From: Thioploca sp.
GTDB taxonomy: Bacteria > Pseudomonadota > Gammaproteobacteria > Beggiatoales > Beggiatoaceae
Direction: 5' to 3'
NCBI GenBank assembly: GCA_030627235.1
Contig: DAOUSL010000016.1
Coordinates: forward strand, 1 to 36,390
Length of the DNA stretch: 36,390 nt
The position numbers were made by a program, and so were the translations under genes. Below are positions 1-7,368 of this stretch, piece after piece (position 1 is the stretch's first letter; each line of letters begins with the position of its first letter). The notes under the pieces are model-generated. The model saw only the letters and a list, made by a program, of their open reading frames with translations, did no database searches and was not told the DNA's origin.

Positions 1-106
1 TAGGCTAGGGAATCATGACCCGAACGAGTGGTAACCTACAGAACGCCACTCTGTTTAAGTGCTTTAAATAAAAGTTCTGTCTCAACCAACTGTAGAGGTG
101 TCTTAA
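1..106. other. Leader upstream of the KilA-N gene, no gene seen
   Basis: No reading frame or RNA gene that I recognise lies in these bases. A GAGGTG Shine-Dalgarno-like sequence at 95-100 lies seven bases before the ATG at 107 and supports that start. The window begins here, so this may be the 3' end of a longer intergenic region. Confidence 0.4.
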
Positions 107-955
107 ATGACAACCCAAAATTTAATCATTCGTGATTTTCACGGTGCTACAATCCGTCAACGTTTTGATGGCTATTTAAATGCTACTGACATGTGTAATG
201 CTACAGGTAAAAAGTTTAAAGATTATCGCCGTAATAAAGCCACTCAAGAATTTTTTGTTGCTTTATCAAAAAGGCTGGAAATGCCCATAGAGTCCCAAAG
301 GGAGAATTCTCCCCTTGGTGAAAATAAAGGGTTTATAGAAATAACTCGTGGTGGAAATTATGCTGGAACATGGGTTAATTCCAAAGTAGCCATTCACTTA
401 GCTATTTGGTGCAATCCTGATTTTGCTGTACTAGTAACTGAATGGGTCTATGAGCTATTAACCACAGGTTCAGTATCACTTAATCCAGAACAATCTAAAC
501 AAAAAACTATTCAACTAATTCAAGCCAAATCTGATGAATTAACCAAACTTGGTATTATTGGCAACACTAAACGAATTGCTTTAAATAACTTTATAAAAGA
601 ACAGTTTGGTTACGATATATTAGCAATGTTTGAAATGGAATCCCAACCTGCTGAAGTCCAACAAGCCTTATTAATTCCATCAGACATAGCCAAACGAACA
701 GGTTTACAAAATGCCAGACCAGTCAATTTAAAACTAATCGAACTGAATCTGCAAACTAAACATTATGACAGTAAAAACCATCTTTACTACCAACTAACAG
801 AAGAAGGTTTAAAATATGGCCAATACCAAGATTTCAGTATTGGTAAAACAACTCGTCGTAAAATAAAATGGTACGAAAAAGTAGTAGAACTATTTCAATC
901 GACATTAACTCTAGTTCCTAAACAAGCACCTCAATCGACTCTCCAATTATTTTAA
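107..955 (+). CDS. KilA-N domain protein, phage antirepressor-like
   Basis: The 282-residue product begins with a KilA-N DNA-binding domain (about residues 4-120). Visible family features are the opening I-R-Q-R-F-D-G-Y-L-N-A-T-D-M segment at about 16-29 and the G-T-W-V-N-S-K-V-A-I-H-L-A motif near residue 90. The C-terminal part (about 185-240) has an S-D-I-A-K-R-T-G-L stretch and ends in L-T-E-E-G-L-K-Y-G, resembling the winged-helix C-terminal region of phage antirepressors. KilA-N proteins occur in phages, large DNA viruses and as lone chromosomal genes; the domain binds DNA, and the target here is unknown. The start at 107 is supported by GAGGTG at 95-100. The gene converges on the NACHT NTPase gene. 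No phage structural or integrase genes are in view, so it may be a domesticated phage regulator. Confidence 0.88.
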   Translation: MTTQNLIIRDFHGATIRQRFDGYLNATDMCNATGKKFKDYRRNKATQEFFVALSKRLEMPIESQRENSPLGENKGFIEITRGGNYAGTWVNSKVAIHLAIWCNPDFAVLVTEWVYELLTTGSVSLNPEQSKQKTIQLIQAKSDELTKLGIIGNTKRIALNNFIKEQFGYDILAMFEMESQPAEVQQALLIPSDIAKRTGLQNARPVNLKLIELNLQTKHYDSKNHLYYQLTEEGLKYGQYQDFSIGKTTRRKIKWYEKVVELFQSTLTLVPKQAPQSTLQLF

Positions 956-1027
956 TTTTGTATTTTACCCAATAATTTTGAACAAGAGATAGTGGAAGGA
1001 GGAGGAGAAAATAAATTGCGATTTGGT

Positions 1028-1059
1028 AAGGTGCATAAACGATAGCGTCAATGCACCTT
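1028..1059. terminator. Palindromic hairpin between converging genes
   Basis: A perfect 9-bp inverted repeat, AAGGTGCAT (1028-1036) and ATGCACCTT (1051-1059), encloses a 14-nt loop. It sits between the ends of the converging KilA-N and NACHT genes, so a bidirectional terminator is plausible. The GGTGCAT...ATGCACC layout also resembles a dispersed short palindromic repeat rather than a purpose-built terminator. Confidence 0.5.
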
Positions 1060-1088
1060 TCAATAATTATTCTTATTAAAATATAGAA

Positions 1089-3272
1089 CTACAATTCCTC
1101 AAACGTCAATAAGCTATTTTCTATACCTTCTCTATCGGAAACTACTGCTGAGTTTAAACATTCAACTAGAATACGATTAGCTTCAAAATATTGTTCTAAT
1201 TTGTCCAGTTGTTCTTCGGTAAAATTCCACTCATAAGCAATATTGCAATGAGTTTGCATTATTTGCTGTAATTCAGTAGCGAAATTTTGCCATCTCTCCT
1301 TACTATCACTTTCAGAAAGTTTTAAACTTGTTAATGCTTGTTTTAGTTCACTATCTGGTAAATCATCGATAAATCTGGTAAAAGAACGAGTAAATTTGCT
1401 TTTGAGGATAGTGCGGTCAAAAGCAAATTTAACTATATTTTTAATGATGAGGAAAAAATAATATAAACTAAAATCTTTATGGGCTAGGTCTCGGGCTAGG
1501 GCTCGGGCTAGGGCTCGGGCTAGGGCTCGGTCTAGGGCTCGGTCTAGGGCTAGGGCTAGGTCTAGGGCTAGGTCTAGGGCTAGGTCTAGGGCTAGGTCTA
1601 GGTCTAGGGCTCGGTCTCGGGCTCGGTCTAGGTCTAGGGCTCGGTCTAGGGCTAGGTCTCGGGCTAGGGCTCGGTCTAGGGCTAGGTCTCGGGCTAGGGC
1701 TCGGTCAAAAAAACAATAAGTAGTTCTAATAGCCGATAATTTATAGGGCATATCACTTGCTTGAGCTTTAGTATCTGCCCAATTAATAAACTCAACTAAT
1801 TGTTCATCATCATTAACTATCTCATCAATAACTGTTTTAAATACCGCAAAAAATTCATATGCATCATCTTCCAACATATTTACCGTTAGAATTAAGGTTT
1901 CTTGCCAACGAGTATCTTGTAACCGATGCTGAATTAAAGCTTTTAATTTCTTGGGTTTAGGATTATTAGCAATGAATCGAGCGGTAAAATATTCCTGAAA
2001 AGTCAAATGAGAGAATGAATAAATCTGAAATGCTCGTTCCACAAAAATGCCATGTTGAGACTCAATCTCTTTCAATACCTCATCACCCTCAATTTCAACC
2101 TTGTCATCCTTATCAGTATTCGGCACTTTATCCAAAAACTTAACAATCTGTTTGGTTAAATCTCGCTGTTTAAAAAAGATTTTTTTATCGGTAAAGTTCT
2201 CATACGCAACTTTAGAAAATAACTGGCGTTTTCGTCCCAAAGACAACTTATGATACATTGTATCCCGCTTAATATTCCGATTTGCATCCCATTTTTTCAA
2301 CAGAGCTTCAATCGCTTCCTCATACAACTCCACCTTGCGAGGTGGAAACTGTAACGTAGCTTCAAAATTTAAACATAATAATCCCAATAATAACGGAATC
2401 CGTCCTAAATCTCGCAAACTTTCATGTTCATCCTTAAAAAATTCTGTTAAAAATAACTGCTGTTTCTCCACATCTTCTTGAAACCATTTAGTCGCAAAAG
2501 TTCGCATTTGTTCATTAGTAAAATCAGCTACTTCCACATAATTAAACTGATCAAATTGATACTCATTGCCAGCAATCCGACAAGTAATTAAACATTGAGT
2601 CACCGTATATTTTTTGGTAAAATCCTCAACAATATGAATTACATTATCCCGTTGTTTTTTAATCACCTCATCCAAACCATCAAATAATACGATTGCACTA
2701 CCGGTTTTCAAAATCCCTTCAATAAACACATCAGCATTAGGGAAATTACAAATATCAAACTGCTTAACCAAAAACTCCATCAAATCCAAACCCGAATCCG
2801 ACCATTCTTTCAAACCAACAAAAATAGGAATTTTATCAATTTTATAATCCGCAGCTTGTAACGCAATATATCTCAAAAATGTAGTTTTACCAGCTCCAGG
2901 TTTACCCAAAATAAACAAACGATTGCTATTATTATTGTAAGTATCTTTAACAAGCTCCAAACCATTTTGCCGTTTTACATCATGCAGTATTGCATTATCT
3001 TCCTGCAAACCTTGCAAATCATACTTTCGAGTCGCAGAAATTTTATCCAAAATAAACACATCAGAGAAAATCCCATCCAATGGCACAGCATTTGGATTAC
3101 CTACAATGCTTAACTTGTTGTATAGTAATTTGATATTATTGCGATAGTCGTTTTCTGCATCTCTGAAATTAAAATTATTCCATGTAGAATTTCCTTTAAT
3201 TTTACCAGCTGATTGCTTAGTACCATCCCAAATACCAGAAGCTACAAGACTTAAAAAAATACTTTCTATCAT
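1089..3272 (-). CDS. NACHT-family NTPase (STAND), candidate antiviral sensor
   Basis: This 727-residue product has a NACHT nucleotide-binding domain: Walker A GKPGAGKT at 123-130, Walker B IVLFDGLDEV at 194-203 with the paired acidic residues typical of NACHT, and a sensor-like LITCRI near 228-233. Residues 1-110 form a short N-terminal region that I cannot assign to an effector class. A helical region follows to about 520. Residues 523-597 are a low-complexity tract of alternating (Asp/Ala)-(Arg/Leu), followed by a helical C-terminus (598-727) ending in a motif around ECLNSAVVSDREGIE that recurs in bacterial NACHT proteins. The start is supported by AAGGAG (complement of 3281-3286). Some bacterial NACHT proteins are anti-phage sensors; such a role here is inference. 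Expression may depend on the repeat element at 3291-3449 just upstream. Confidence 0.9.
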   Translation of the reverse strand: MIESIFLSLVASGIWDGTKQSAGKIKGNSTWNNFNFRDAENDYRNNIKLLYNKLSIVGNPNAVPLDGIFSDVFILDKISATRKYDLQGLQEDNAILHDVKRQNGLELVKDTYNNNSNRLFILGKPGAGKTTFLRYIALQAADYKIDKIPIFVGLKEWSDSGLDLMEFLVKQFDICNFPNADVFIEGILKTGSAIVLFDGLDEVIKKQRDNVIHIVEDFTKKYTVTQCLITCRIAGNEYQFDQFNYVEVADFTNEQMRTFATKWFQEDVEKQQLFLTEFFKDEHESLRDLGRIPLLLGLLCLNFEATLQFPPRKVELYEEAIEALLKKWDANRNIKRDTMYHKLSLGRKRQLFSKVAYENFTDKKIFFKQRDLTKQIVKFLDKVPNTDKDDKVEIEGDEVLKEIESQHGIFVERAFQIYSFSHLTFQEYFTARFIANNPKPKKLKALIQHRLQDTRWQETLILTVNMLEDDAYEFFAVFKTVIDEIVNDDEQLVEFINWADTKAQASDMPYKLSAIRTTYCFFDRALARDLALDRALARDLALDRALDLDRARDRALDLDLALDLALDLALDLALALDRALDRALARALARALARDLAHKDFSLYYFFLIIKNIVKFAFDRTILKSKFTRSFTRFIDDLPDSELKQALTSLKLSESDSKERWQNFATELQQIMQTHCNIAYEWNFTEEQLDKLEQYFEANRILVECLNSAVVSDREGIENSLLTFEEL
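1482..1706 (-). repeat. Hexanucleotide repeat coding for a (D/A)(R/L) dipeptide tract
   Basis: 225 nt of an imperfect hexamer lies inside the NACHT gene. On the coding strand each unit is G(A/C)C C(G/T)A; only the two bracketed positions vary, giving Asp or Ala followed by Arg or Leu. The tract encodes 75 residues (523-597), about 37 dipeptides, beginning DRALARDLAL. Its base composition is far richer in G and C than the surrounding AT-rich gene. Because the unit is 6 bp, gain or loss of units keeps the reading frame. Confidence 0.95.
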
Positions 3273-3290
3273 AAAATAATCTCCTTAAAA

Positions 3291-3449
3291 ATAATAATTA
3301 TCATAGTTCCCAAACTCCAAGTTAAGGGCAACCATAAAGGATTGCCCCTACGCAATAATTTGTAGGGGTAATCCCTTGTGGTTACCCTAATCAATTTCTT
3401 TATCATCGTTACCAAACTGGAGTTTAGGAACTATGATAAATAATAATTA
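3291..3449. repeat. MITE-like palindromic element
   Basis: Outer arms at 3291-3319 and 3418-3449 are near-perfect inverted repeats (core TATCATAGTTCC, then C or T, then AAACTCCA). Inner arms at about 3321-3351 and 3362-3390 also pair, with GTTAAGGG and CCCCTAC at the ends of the left arm. The whole 159 bp can fold into one long hairpin. The left end is about 20 bp upstream of the NACHT start, and the right end covers the last codons and stop of ubiA. It has no coding capacity, so it would depend on a transposase elsewhere. Confidence 0.8.
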
Positions 3450-4285
3450 CCCGCTATTCCAATAAAAATTACAGCTCCAAACCAATGATTATTTAAAAAA
3501 GCTTGTAAACATAACGCTGGATTACGATCTTTAATTAACCATTGTTGATAAGTAACCAAACCCAAGCCTGCTAACAATCCTAGATTATATAAATTACCAA
3601 ACTGAAGCTGTTGACCAATCCAAAACAAGATTAATAATACCCCAATATCCAAACCAGCAACTATTATTTTATCCGCTTTTCCAAACAAAATAGCCGTCGA
3701 TTTGACCCCCACAACCAAATCATCCTCACGATCTACCATTGCATACAAAGTATCATAAGCTATTGTCCACAAAAGATTAGCCGCAAATAACCACCAAGCC
3801 AAAATTGGCACTTCTCCAGTTTGCGCCGCAAATGCCATCGGAATTGACCAACCAAAAGCCATCCCTAAATAAGCCTGGGGTAAATGAGTGTAGCGTTTCA
3901 TAAATGGATAAGTTATAGCTAAAAATACTGCTATCATAGACAACATGATCGTTAAAATATTTAATAATAAAACTAGACCAAATGCAATTAAACATAATAT
4001 CGCAAATAAGACTAAAGCTTCGGATTCGGTAACTCGTTTAGCTGCTAATGGACGATCACTGGTGCGACTTACATGAGGATCGATATGGCGGTCGGCATAG
4101 TCATTAATAACGCAACCAGCGGAACGCATTAAGACGACTCCAAATATAAATATAACTGTTACCATTACATCAGGATAACCATTGCCAGCAATCCATAATC
4201 CCCATAATGTAGGCCATAATAACAGGTAAATTCCAATAGGACGGTTCAACCGCATTAATAAAATATATTGATATAATTTAGTCAT
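3431..4285 (-). CDS. ubiA: 4-hydroxybenzoate polyprenyltransferase UbiA
   Basis: An integral membrane prenyltransferase that joins a polyprenyl chain to 4-hydroxybenzoate in ubiquinone synthesis. The 284 residues match the usual length. The first Asp-rich prenyl-diphosphate/Mg site is N61-D-Y-A-D-R-H-I-D-P, followed by the S-R-T-S-D-R-P-L segment. The second is D-x3-A-M-V-D-R-E-D-D near residues 178-190. About eight hydrophobic helices are visible, and the N-terminal L-N-R-P-I-G is typical. No ubiC is adjacent. The last five residues (N-Y-Y-L-S) and the TAG stop fall inside the inverted-repeat arm of the element at 3291-3449, so the natural C-terminus was probably replaced by the insertion. 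No clear ribosome site precedes the ATG. Confidence 0.95.
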   Translation of the reverse strand: MTKLYQYILLMRLNRPIGIYLLLWPTLWGLWIAGNGYPDVMVTVIFIFGVVLMRSAGCVINDYADRHIDPHVSRTSDRPLAAKRVTESEALVLFAILCLIAFGLVLLLNILTIMLSMIAVFLAITYPFMKRYTHLPQAYLGMAFGWSIPMAFAAQTGEVPILAWWLFAANLLWTIAYDTLYAMVDREDDLVVGVKSTAILFGKADKIIVAGLDIGVLLILFWIGQQLQFGNLYNLGLLAGLGLVTYQQWLIKDRNPALCLQAFLNNHWFGAVIFIGIAGNYYLS

Positions 4286-4388
4286 AGTGAATTATTTTAG
4301 TAAATTAAGTTACGTAAAATAGCTTAAATAATAGATAGTTACTAGAATTATCCAAACTGATATAACACAATATGTTATCATGTTTTGT

Positions 4389-4515
4389 ATCACTGCCATT
4401 AAATTAAGCCTTGGAGTCCAAACCTTTAGATTTGGAAGTGTTTGATATTTAGTCCGAATAATCCAAATCTTAGGTTTGGATTCCAATAAATATTTCTTAA
4501 CTTAATGGTAGTGAT
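4389..4515. repeat. MITE-like palindromic element upstream of bioH
   Basis: Terminal inverted repeats are 4389-4408 (ATCACTGCCATTAAATTAAG) and 4496-4515 (complement ATCACTACCATTAAGTTAAG), with 18 of 20 positions matching. Nested arms built on TTGGA-TCCAAACCT also pair. The octamer TTTTGTAT occurs at both edges (4383-4390 and 4517-4524) and could be a target-site duplication. The element fills most of the ubiA-bioH gap. Confidence 0.75.
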
Positions 4516-4542
4516 CTTTTGTATAGATACGAACTAAAAAAT

Positions 4543-5286
4543 ATGTTTATCAAACAACAAGGTCAAGGCAAACCTTTAATATTGCTACATGGTTGGGGAT
4601 TTAATGGTGATATTTGGAATGATATTGCTCCAGAATTAGCTAATAATTGGCGAGTTTATCAGGTAGATTTGCCAGGACATGGCAGGAGTTCAATAAATGA
4701 ATATTCTCTGCCAACTCTCACAGAACAACTAATTAATGATTTACCAAGTGATGCAGTTTGGATTGGCTGGTCATTAGGTGGATTGTTAGCGATGAATATA
4801 GCAATTCAACAACAGGTAAAAGGGTTAGTATTAATCGCTACCTCTCCATGTTTTACTACAGCTAAAAATTGGCCACATGCTATGACAGCAGAAGTATTAC
4901 AGCAGTTCGCCAATCAACTAAAAATAGATACTATTGGTACTTTACGACGTTTTTTAGCCTTACAAGTAAGGGGTTGTGATAATGCTCGACAGCTATTACG
5001 AAATCTCAATTCCTTCTTAACGAATCCTCCATCAACAACAGCCCTACAATCTGGTTTACAATTATTGCAAACCACTGATTTACGTTCTCAATTAAAACAG
5101 ATTAATAGCCCTAGTTTATTATGTTTAGGAAAACGTGATAAAATAGTACCATTTGAAGTAGGAGAGAATTTTCAGTGGAGTACATTGCGTAAAACAATAA
5201 TTAAACCTGCATCGCATATCCCATTTTTATCTCATCAAGAAATTTTTATGGATATATTACAAGATTTTTTACGTGATTTAAATTGA
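4543..5286 (+). CDS. bioH: Pimeloyl-ACP methyl ester carboxylesterase BioH
   Basis: A cytoplasmic alpha/beta-hydrolase that removes the methyl ester from pimeloyl-ACP methyl ester in biotin synthesis. With the ATG at 4543 the product has 247 residues, close to the family's roughly 255. The oxyanion motif LLHGWGFNGDIW lies near the N-terminus. The predicted catalytic triad is Ser77 in GWSLGG, Asp199 in GKRDKIVP and His225 in ASHIPFLSH. A longer frame begins at a TTG (4519) directly after the repeat element, adding eight residues; I prefer the ATG because family members begin close to this point. Neither start has a clear ribosome site. bioC and the other bio genes are not adjacent. Related hydrolases (MhpC, RsbQ type) are the alternative, but the overall sequence reads as BioH. 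Confidence 0.85.
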   Translation: MFIKQQGQGKPLILLHGWGFNGDIWNDIAPELANNWRVYQVDLPGHGRSSINEYSLPTLTEQLINDLPSDAVWIGWSLGGLLAMNIAIQQQVKGLVLIATSPCFTTAKNWPHAMTAEVLQQFANQLKIDTIGTLRRFLALQVRGCDNARQLLRNLNSFLTNPPSTTALQSGLQLLQTTDLRSQLKQINSPSLLCLGKRDKIVPFEVGENFQWSTLRKTIIKPASHIPFLSHQEIFMDILQDFLRDLN

Positions 5287-5386
5287 AATGGTATTTAGAA
5301 CTAATACTTGAAATACTGAATTTTAACATCATACTACAGATGAATTTGACAGATTTTAAATTCCAAATTTTAAAGAGGAAAGCATT

Positions 5387-6511
5387 TTGAGACAAACAGC
5401 TTTATTGGCTTTAGCAGACGGAAGTTTGTTTCATGGTGAGTCAATTGGTATTGATGATGGACAGTGCTGTGGAGAGGTAGTTTTTAACACCTCAATGACT
5501 GGTTATCAGGAAATTTTGACTGACCCATCATATTGTCGCCAAATTGTAACTTTAACCTATCCTCATATTGGTAATGTAGGTATAAACGTTGAAGATGAAG
5601 AAAGTTCCCAAGTATTTGTTGCTGGATTAATTATTCGGGATTTACCTTTATTAGAAAGCAATTGGCGAACTGAACTCTCTCTGGCAGATTATTTAAAACA
5701 ACATAAAGTAGTTAGCATAGCAGGAATTGATACTCGGCGTTTAACCAGAATTTTGCGAGAAAAAGGTACTCAAAGTGGTTGTTTAGTCTCTGGAGAAAAT
5801 ATTGATTCAAAAACAGCTATCCAAACTGCAAAAAACTTTGCTGGATTGCAAGGCATGGATTTAGCCAAAGAGGTATCTGTTCAACAACCATACGAATGGA
5901 AAGAAGGAGTGTGGTCGATTGATGGAACTACTGATATATCTTCTGGACAATGGCGAGTGATAGCTTATGATTTTGGAATCAAACGCAATATTTTACGTTT
6001 ATTGAAAGATCGAGGTTGTGAAGTAACAGTAGTTCCGGCTCAAACTCCAGCAAGTGAAGTGCTGAAATATAAACCAGATGGAGTTTTTTTATCCAATGGG
6101 CCAGGTGATCCAGAACCTTGTGACTATGCAGTTACAGCAATCAAGGAAATACTTGATAGTAAAATCCCAATTTTTGGTATTTGTTTGGGACATCAATTAT
6201 TAGGTTTGGCTAGTGGGGCAAAAACAGTTAAAATGAAGTTTGGCCATCATGGTGCAAATCATCCAGTACAGGAAATATCTTCTGGCAAAGTTATGATTAC
6301 TAGTCAAAATCATGGATTTGCTCTTGATGAAACGAGTTTACCAGATAATTTACAAGCTACTCATCGTTCCCTATTCGATGGCTCTTTACAAGGTATTCGT
6401 CACACTAGTAAACCAGCTTTTAGTTTTCAAGGCCATCCAGAAGCTAGTCCTGGGCCACATGATGTAACTGATCTATTTGACCAATTTATTGATTTAATGA
6501 AGAATAACTAA
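5387..6511 (+). CDS. carA: Carbamoyl-phosphate synthase small subunit CarA
   Basis: This is the glutaminase subunit that supplies ammonia to CarB for carbamoyl phosphate, feeding arginine and pyrimidine synthesis in the cytoplasm. The 374 residues match the family. The N-terminal CarA domain includes the typical [17 protein letters not shown]. The class I glutamine amidotransferase domain has its nucleophile at Cys266 ([11 protein letters not shown]) and the His350/Glu352 pair in [13 protein letters not shown]. The start is a TTG at 5387, supported by GAGG at 5375-5378 and family alignment. Its TAA stop overlaps the ccmD ATG by one base (TAATG). carB, the usual partner, is not downstream; cytochrome c maturation genes are there instead. 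Confidence 0.96.
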   Translation: MRQTALLALADGSLFHGESIGIDDGQCCGEVVFNTSMTGYQEILTDPSYCRQIVTLTYPHIGNVGINVEDEESSQVFVAGLIIRDLPLLESNWRTELSLADYLKQHKVVSIAGIDTRRLTRILREKGTQSGCLVSGENIDSKTAIQTAKNFAGLQGMDLAKEVSVQQPYEWKEGVWSIDGTTDISSGQWRVIAYDFGIKRNILRLLKDRGCEVTVVPAQTPASEVLKYKPDGVFLSNGPGDPEPCDYAVTAIKEILDSKIPIFGICLGHQLLGLASGAKTVKMKFGHHGANHPVQEISSGKVMITSQNHGFALDETSLPDNLQATHRSLFDGSLQGIRHTSKPAFSFQGHPEASPGPHDVTDLFDQFIDLMKNN

Positions 6512-6678
6512 TGAACGAATTTTTTCAGATGGGCGGTTACGCCTTTTATGTATGGACTAGCTATGGTTTAGCTTTAGTTATCCTACTTGCAAATTTAATT
6601 ATTCCATTTAAGCAAGAACACGCTATCTTGCGTACTATAGCTCGTAAATTAAGGAGAAAACAACGTGGGCGTAATTAG
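6511..6678 (+). CDS. ccmD: Heme exporter protein CcmD
   Basis: A 55-residue membrane protein that helps release holo-CcmE from the CcmABC heme-delivery complex during cytochrome c maturation. It begins [19 protein letters not shown], the hallmark start of CcmD. One transmembrane helix follows (about residues 18-32), then a basic tail ending K-L-R-R-K-Q-R-G-R-N. It overlaps the carA stop by one base and extends 14 bases into ccmE, so translation of the three genes is probably coupled. The small size makes it easy to miss in automated annotation. Confidence 0.93.
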   Translation: MNEFFQMGGYAFYVWTSYGLALVILLANLIIPFKQEHAILRTIARKLRRKQRGRN

Positions 6679-7123
6679 AGTTGGTAAACAACATAAAAAA
6701 CGGTTAGCTATATTATTTGTTGTACTAGCTGGAGTTGGAATTACAGTAGCTTTGGCTATAACTGCTTTTAGTGAAAATATGCTGTATTTTTTTAGTCCTA
6801 CTCAAATTTTAGCTGGTGAAGCACCTCAAGATCGAGTGATAAGAGTTGGTGGTTTAGTAAGCAATGGTAGCGTAAAACGTGCAACTGATAGCTTAAAAAT
6901 TGACTTTGATGTTAATGATCATATTAATACTGTACCAGTTCAATATGTTGGAATTTTACCAGATTTATTTCGGGAAGGACAAGGTATAGTTGCAATTGGT
7001 AGGATGCAAGAAAATGGCACTTTTTTAGCAGATGAAGTGTTGGCTAAACATGATGAAAATTATATGCCACCAGAAGTTGCTGCTGCTTTGAAAGAAGCTA
7101 AGAAATCTCAAGAAGGGATTTAA
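6665..7123 (+). CDS. ccmE: Cytochrome c-type biogenesis heme chaperone CcmE
   Basis: A periplasmic heme chaperone, anchored by one N-terminal helix (about residues 13-34), that carries heme covalently and passes it to apocytochrome c. The 152 residues fit the family. The heme-binding motif LAKHDENY places the covalent His at 129 and the axial Tyr at 133. The GTG start at 6665 is supported by AAGGAG at 6651-6656. It overlaps ccmD by 14 bases. The other ccm genes are not in the window. Cytochrome c maturation would be needed by the pentaheme cytochrome encoded at 16981-17631. Confidence 0.95.
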   Translation: MGVIRVGKQHKKRLAILFVVLAGVGITVALAITAFSENMLYFFSPTQILAGEAPQDRVIRVGGLVSNGSVKRATDSLKIDFDVNDHINTVPVQYVGILPDLFREGQGIVAIGRMQENGTFLADEVLAKHDENYMPPEVAAALKEAKKSQEGI

Positions 7124-7126
7124 TTT

Positions 7127-7230
7127 CATAGTTCTATAATAAAGTTCCATGGGTTTCACCCATGGCTATTCATGTTTAACTCGGAGAGAGTTAAATGTTA
7201 ATAGCCACTGATGAAATCGGTGGAACTATG
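7127..7230. repeat. MITE-like palindromic element after ccmE
   Basis: Ends CATAGTTC (7127-7134) and GGAACTATG (7222-7230) are inverted. Longer arms pair AGTTCCATGGGTTTCA with the complement of TGAAATCGGTGGAACT, and GGCTATT with AATAGCC. A central TTTAACTC...GAGTTAAA hairpin lies near 7174-7196. It starts four bases after the ccmE stop. Confidence 0.75.
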
Positions 7231-7296
7231 ATTTATAACAAATTATTAATATCTTCTTAGGAATGAGGATTTAATAATCTCCAAAATTTGACGTTC

Positions 7297-7329
7297 AAAC
7301 CTGCCAGGTTTTAAAAACCTGGCAGGTTT
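7297..7329. terminator. Perfect palindrome, likely bidirectional terminator or repeat
   Basis: AAACCTGCCAGGTTT (7297-7311) and its exact complement (7315-7329) form a 15-bp stem with a 3-nt loop flanked by T and A runs. It lies between the ends of ccmE (+) and the CYTH-CHAD gene (-), so it could terminate both. The same palindrome type occurs inside the giant kinase gene at 11557-11589, so it is also a dispersed repeat. Confidence 0.7.
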
Positions 7330-7368
7330 AGTTTCGGATTTTATTAAATCCTGAATCCTTAAAATCGG

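Noticed and set aside
1482..1706. CRISPR array or telomere-like repeat
   Set aside because: The units are contiguous 6-mers with no spacers and are translated in frame inside a gene, so this is a coding microsatellite.
4519..4542. TTG start giving BioH eight more residues
   Set aside because: It lies in the possible target duplication beside the repeat element, and the ATG at 4543 fits the family start better.
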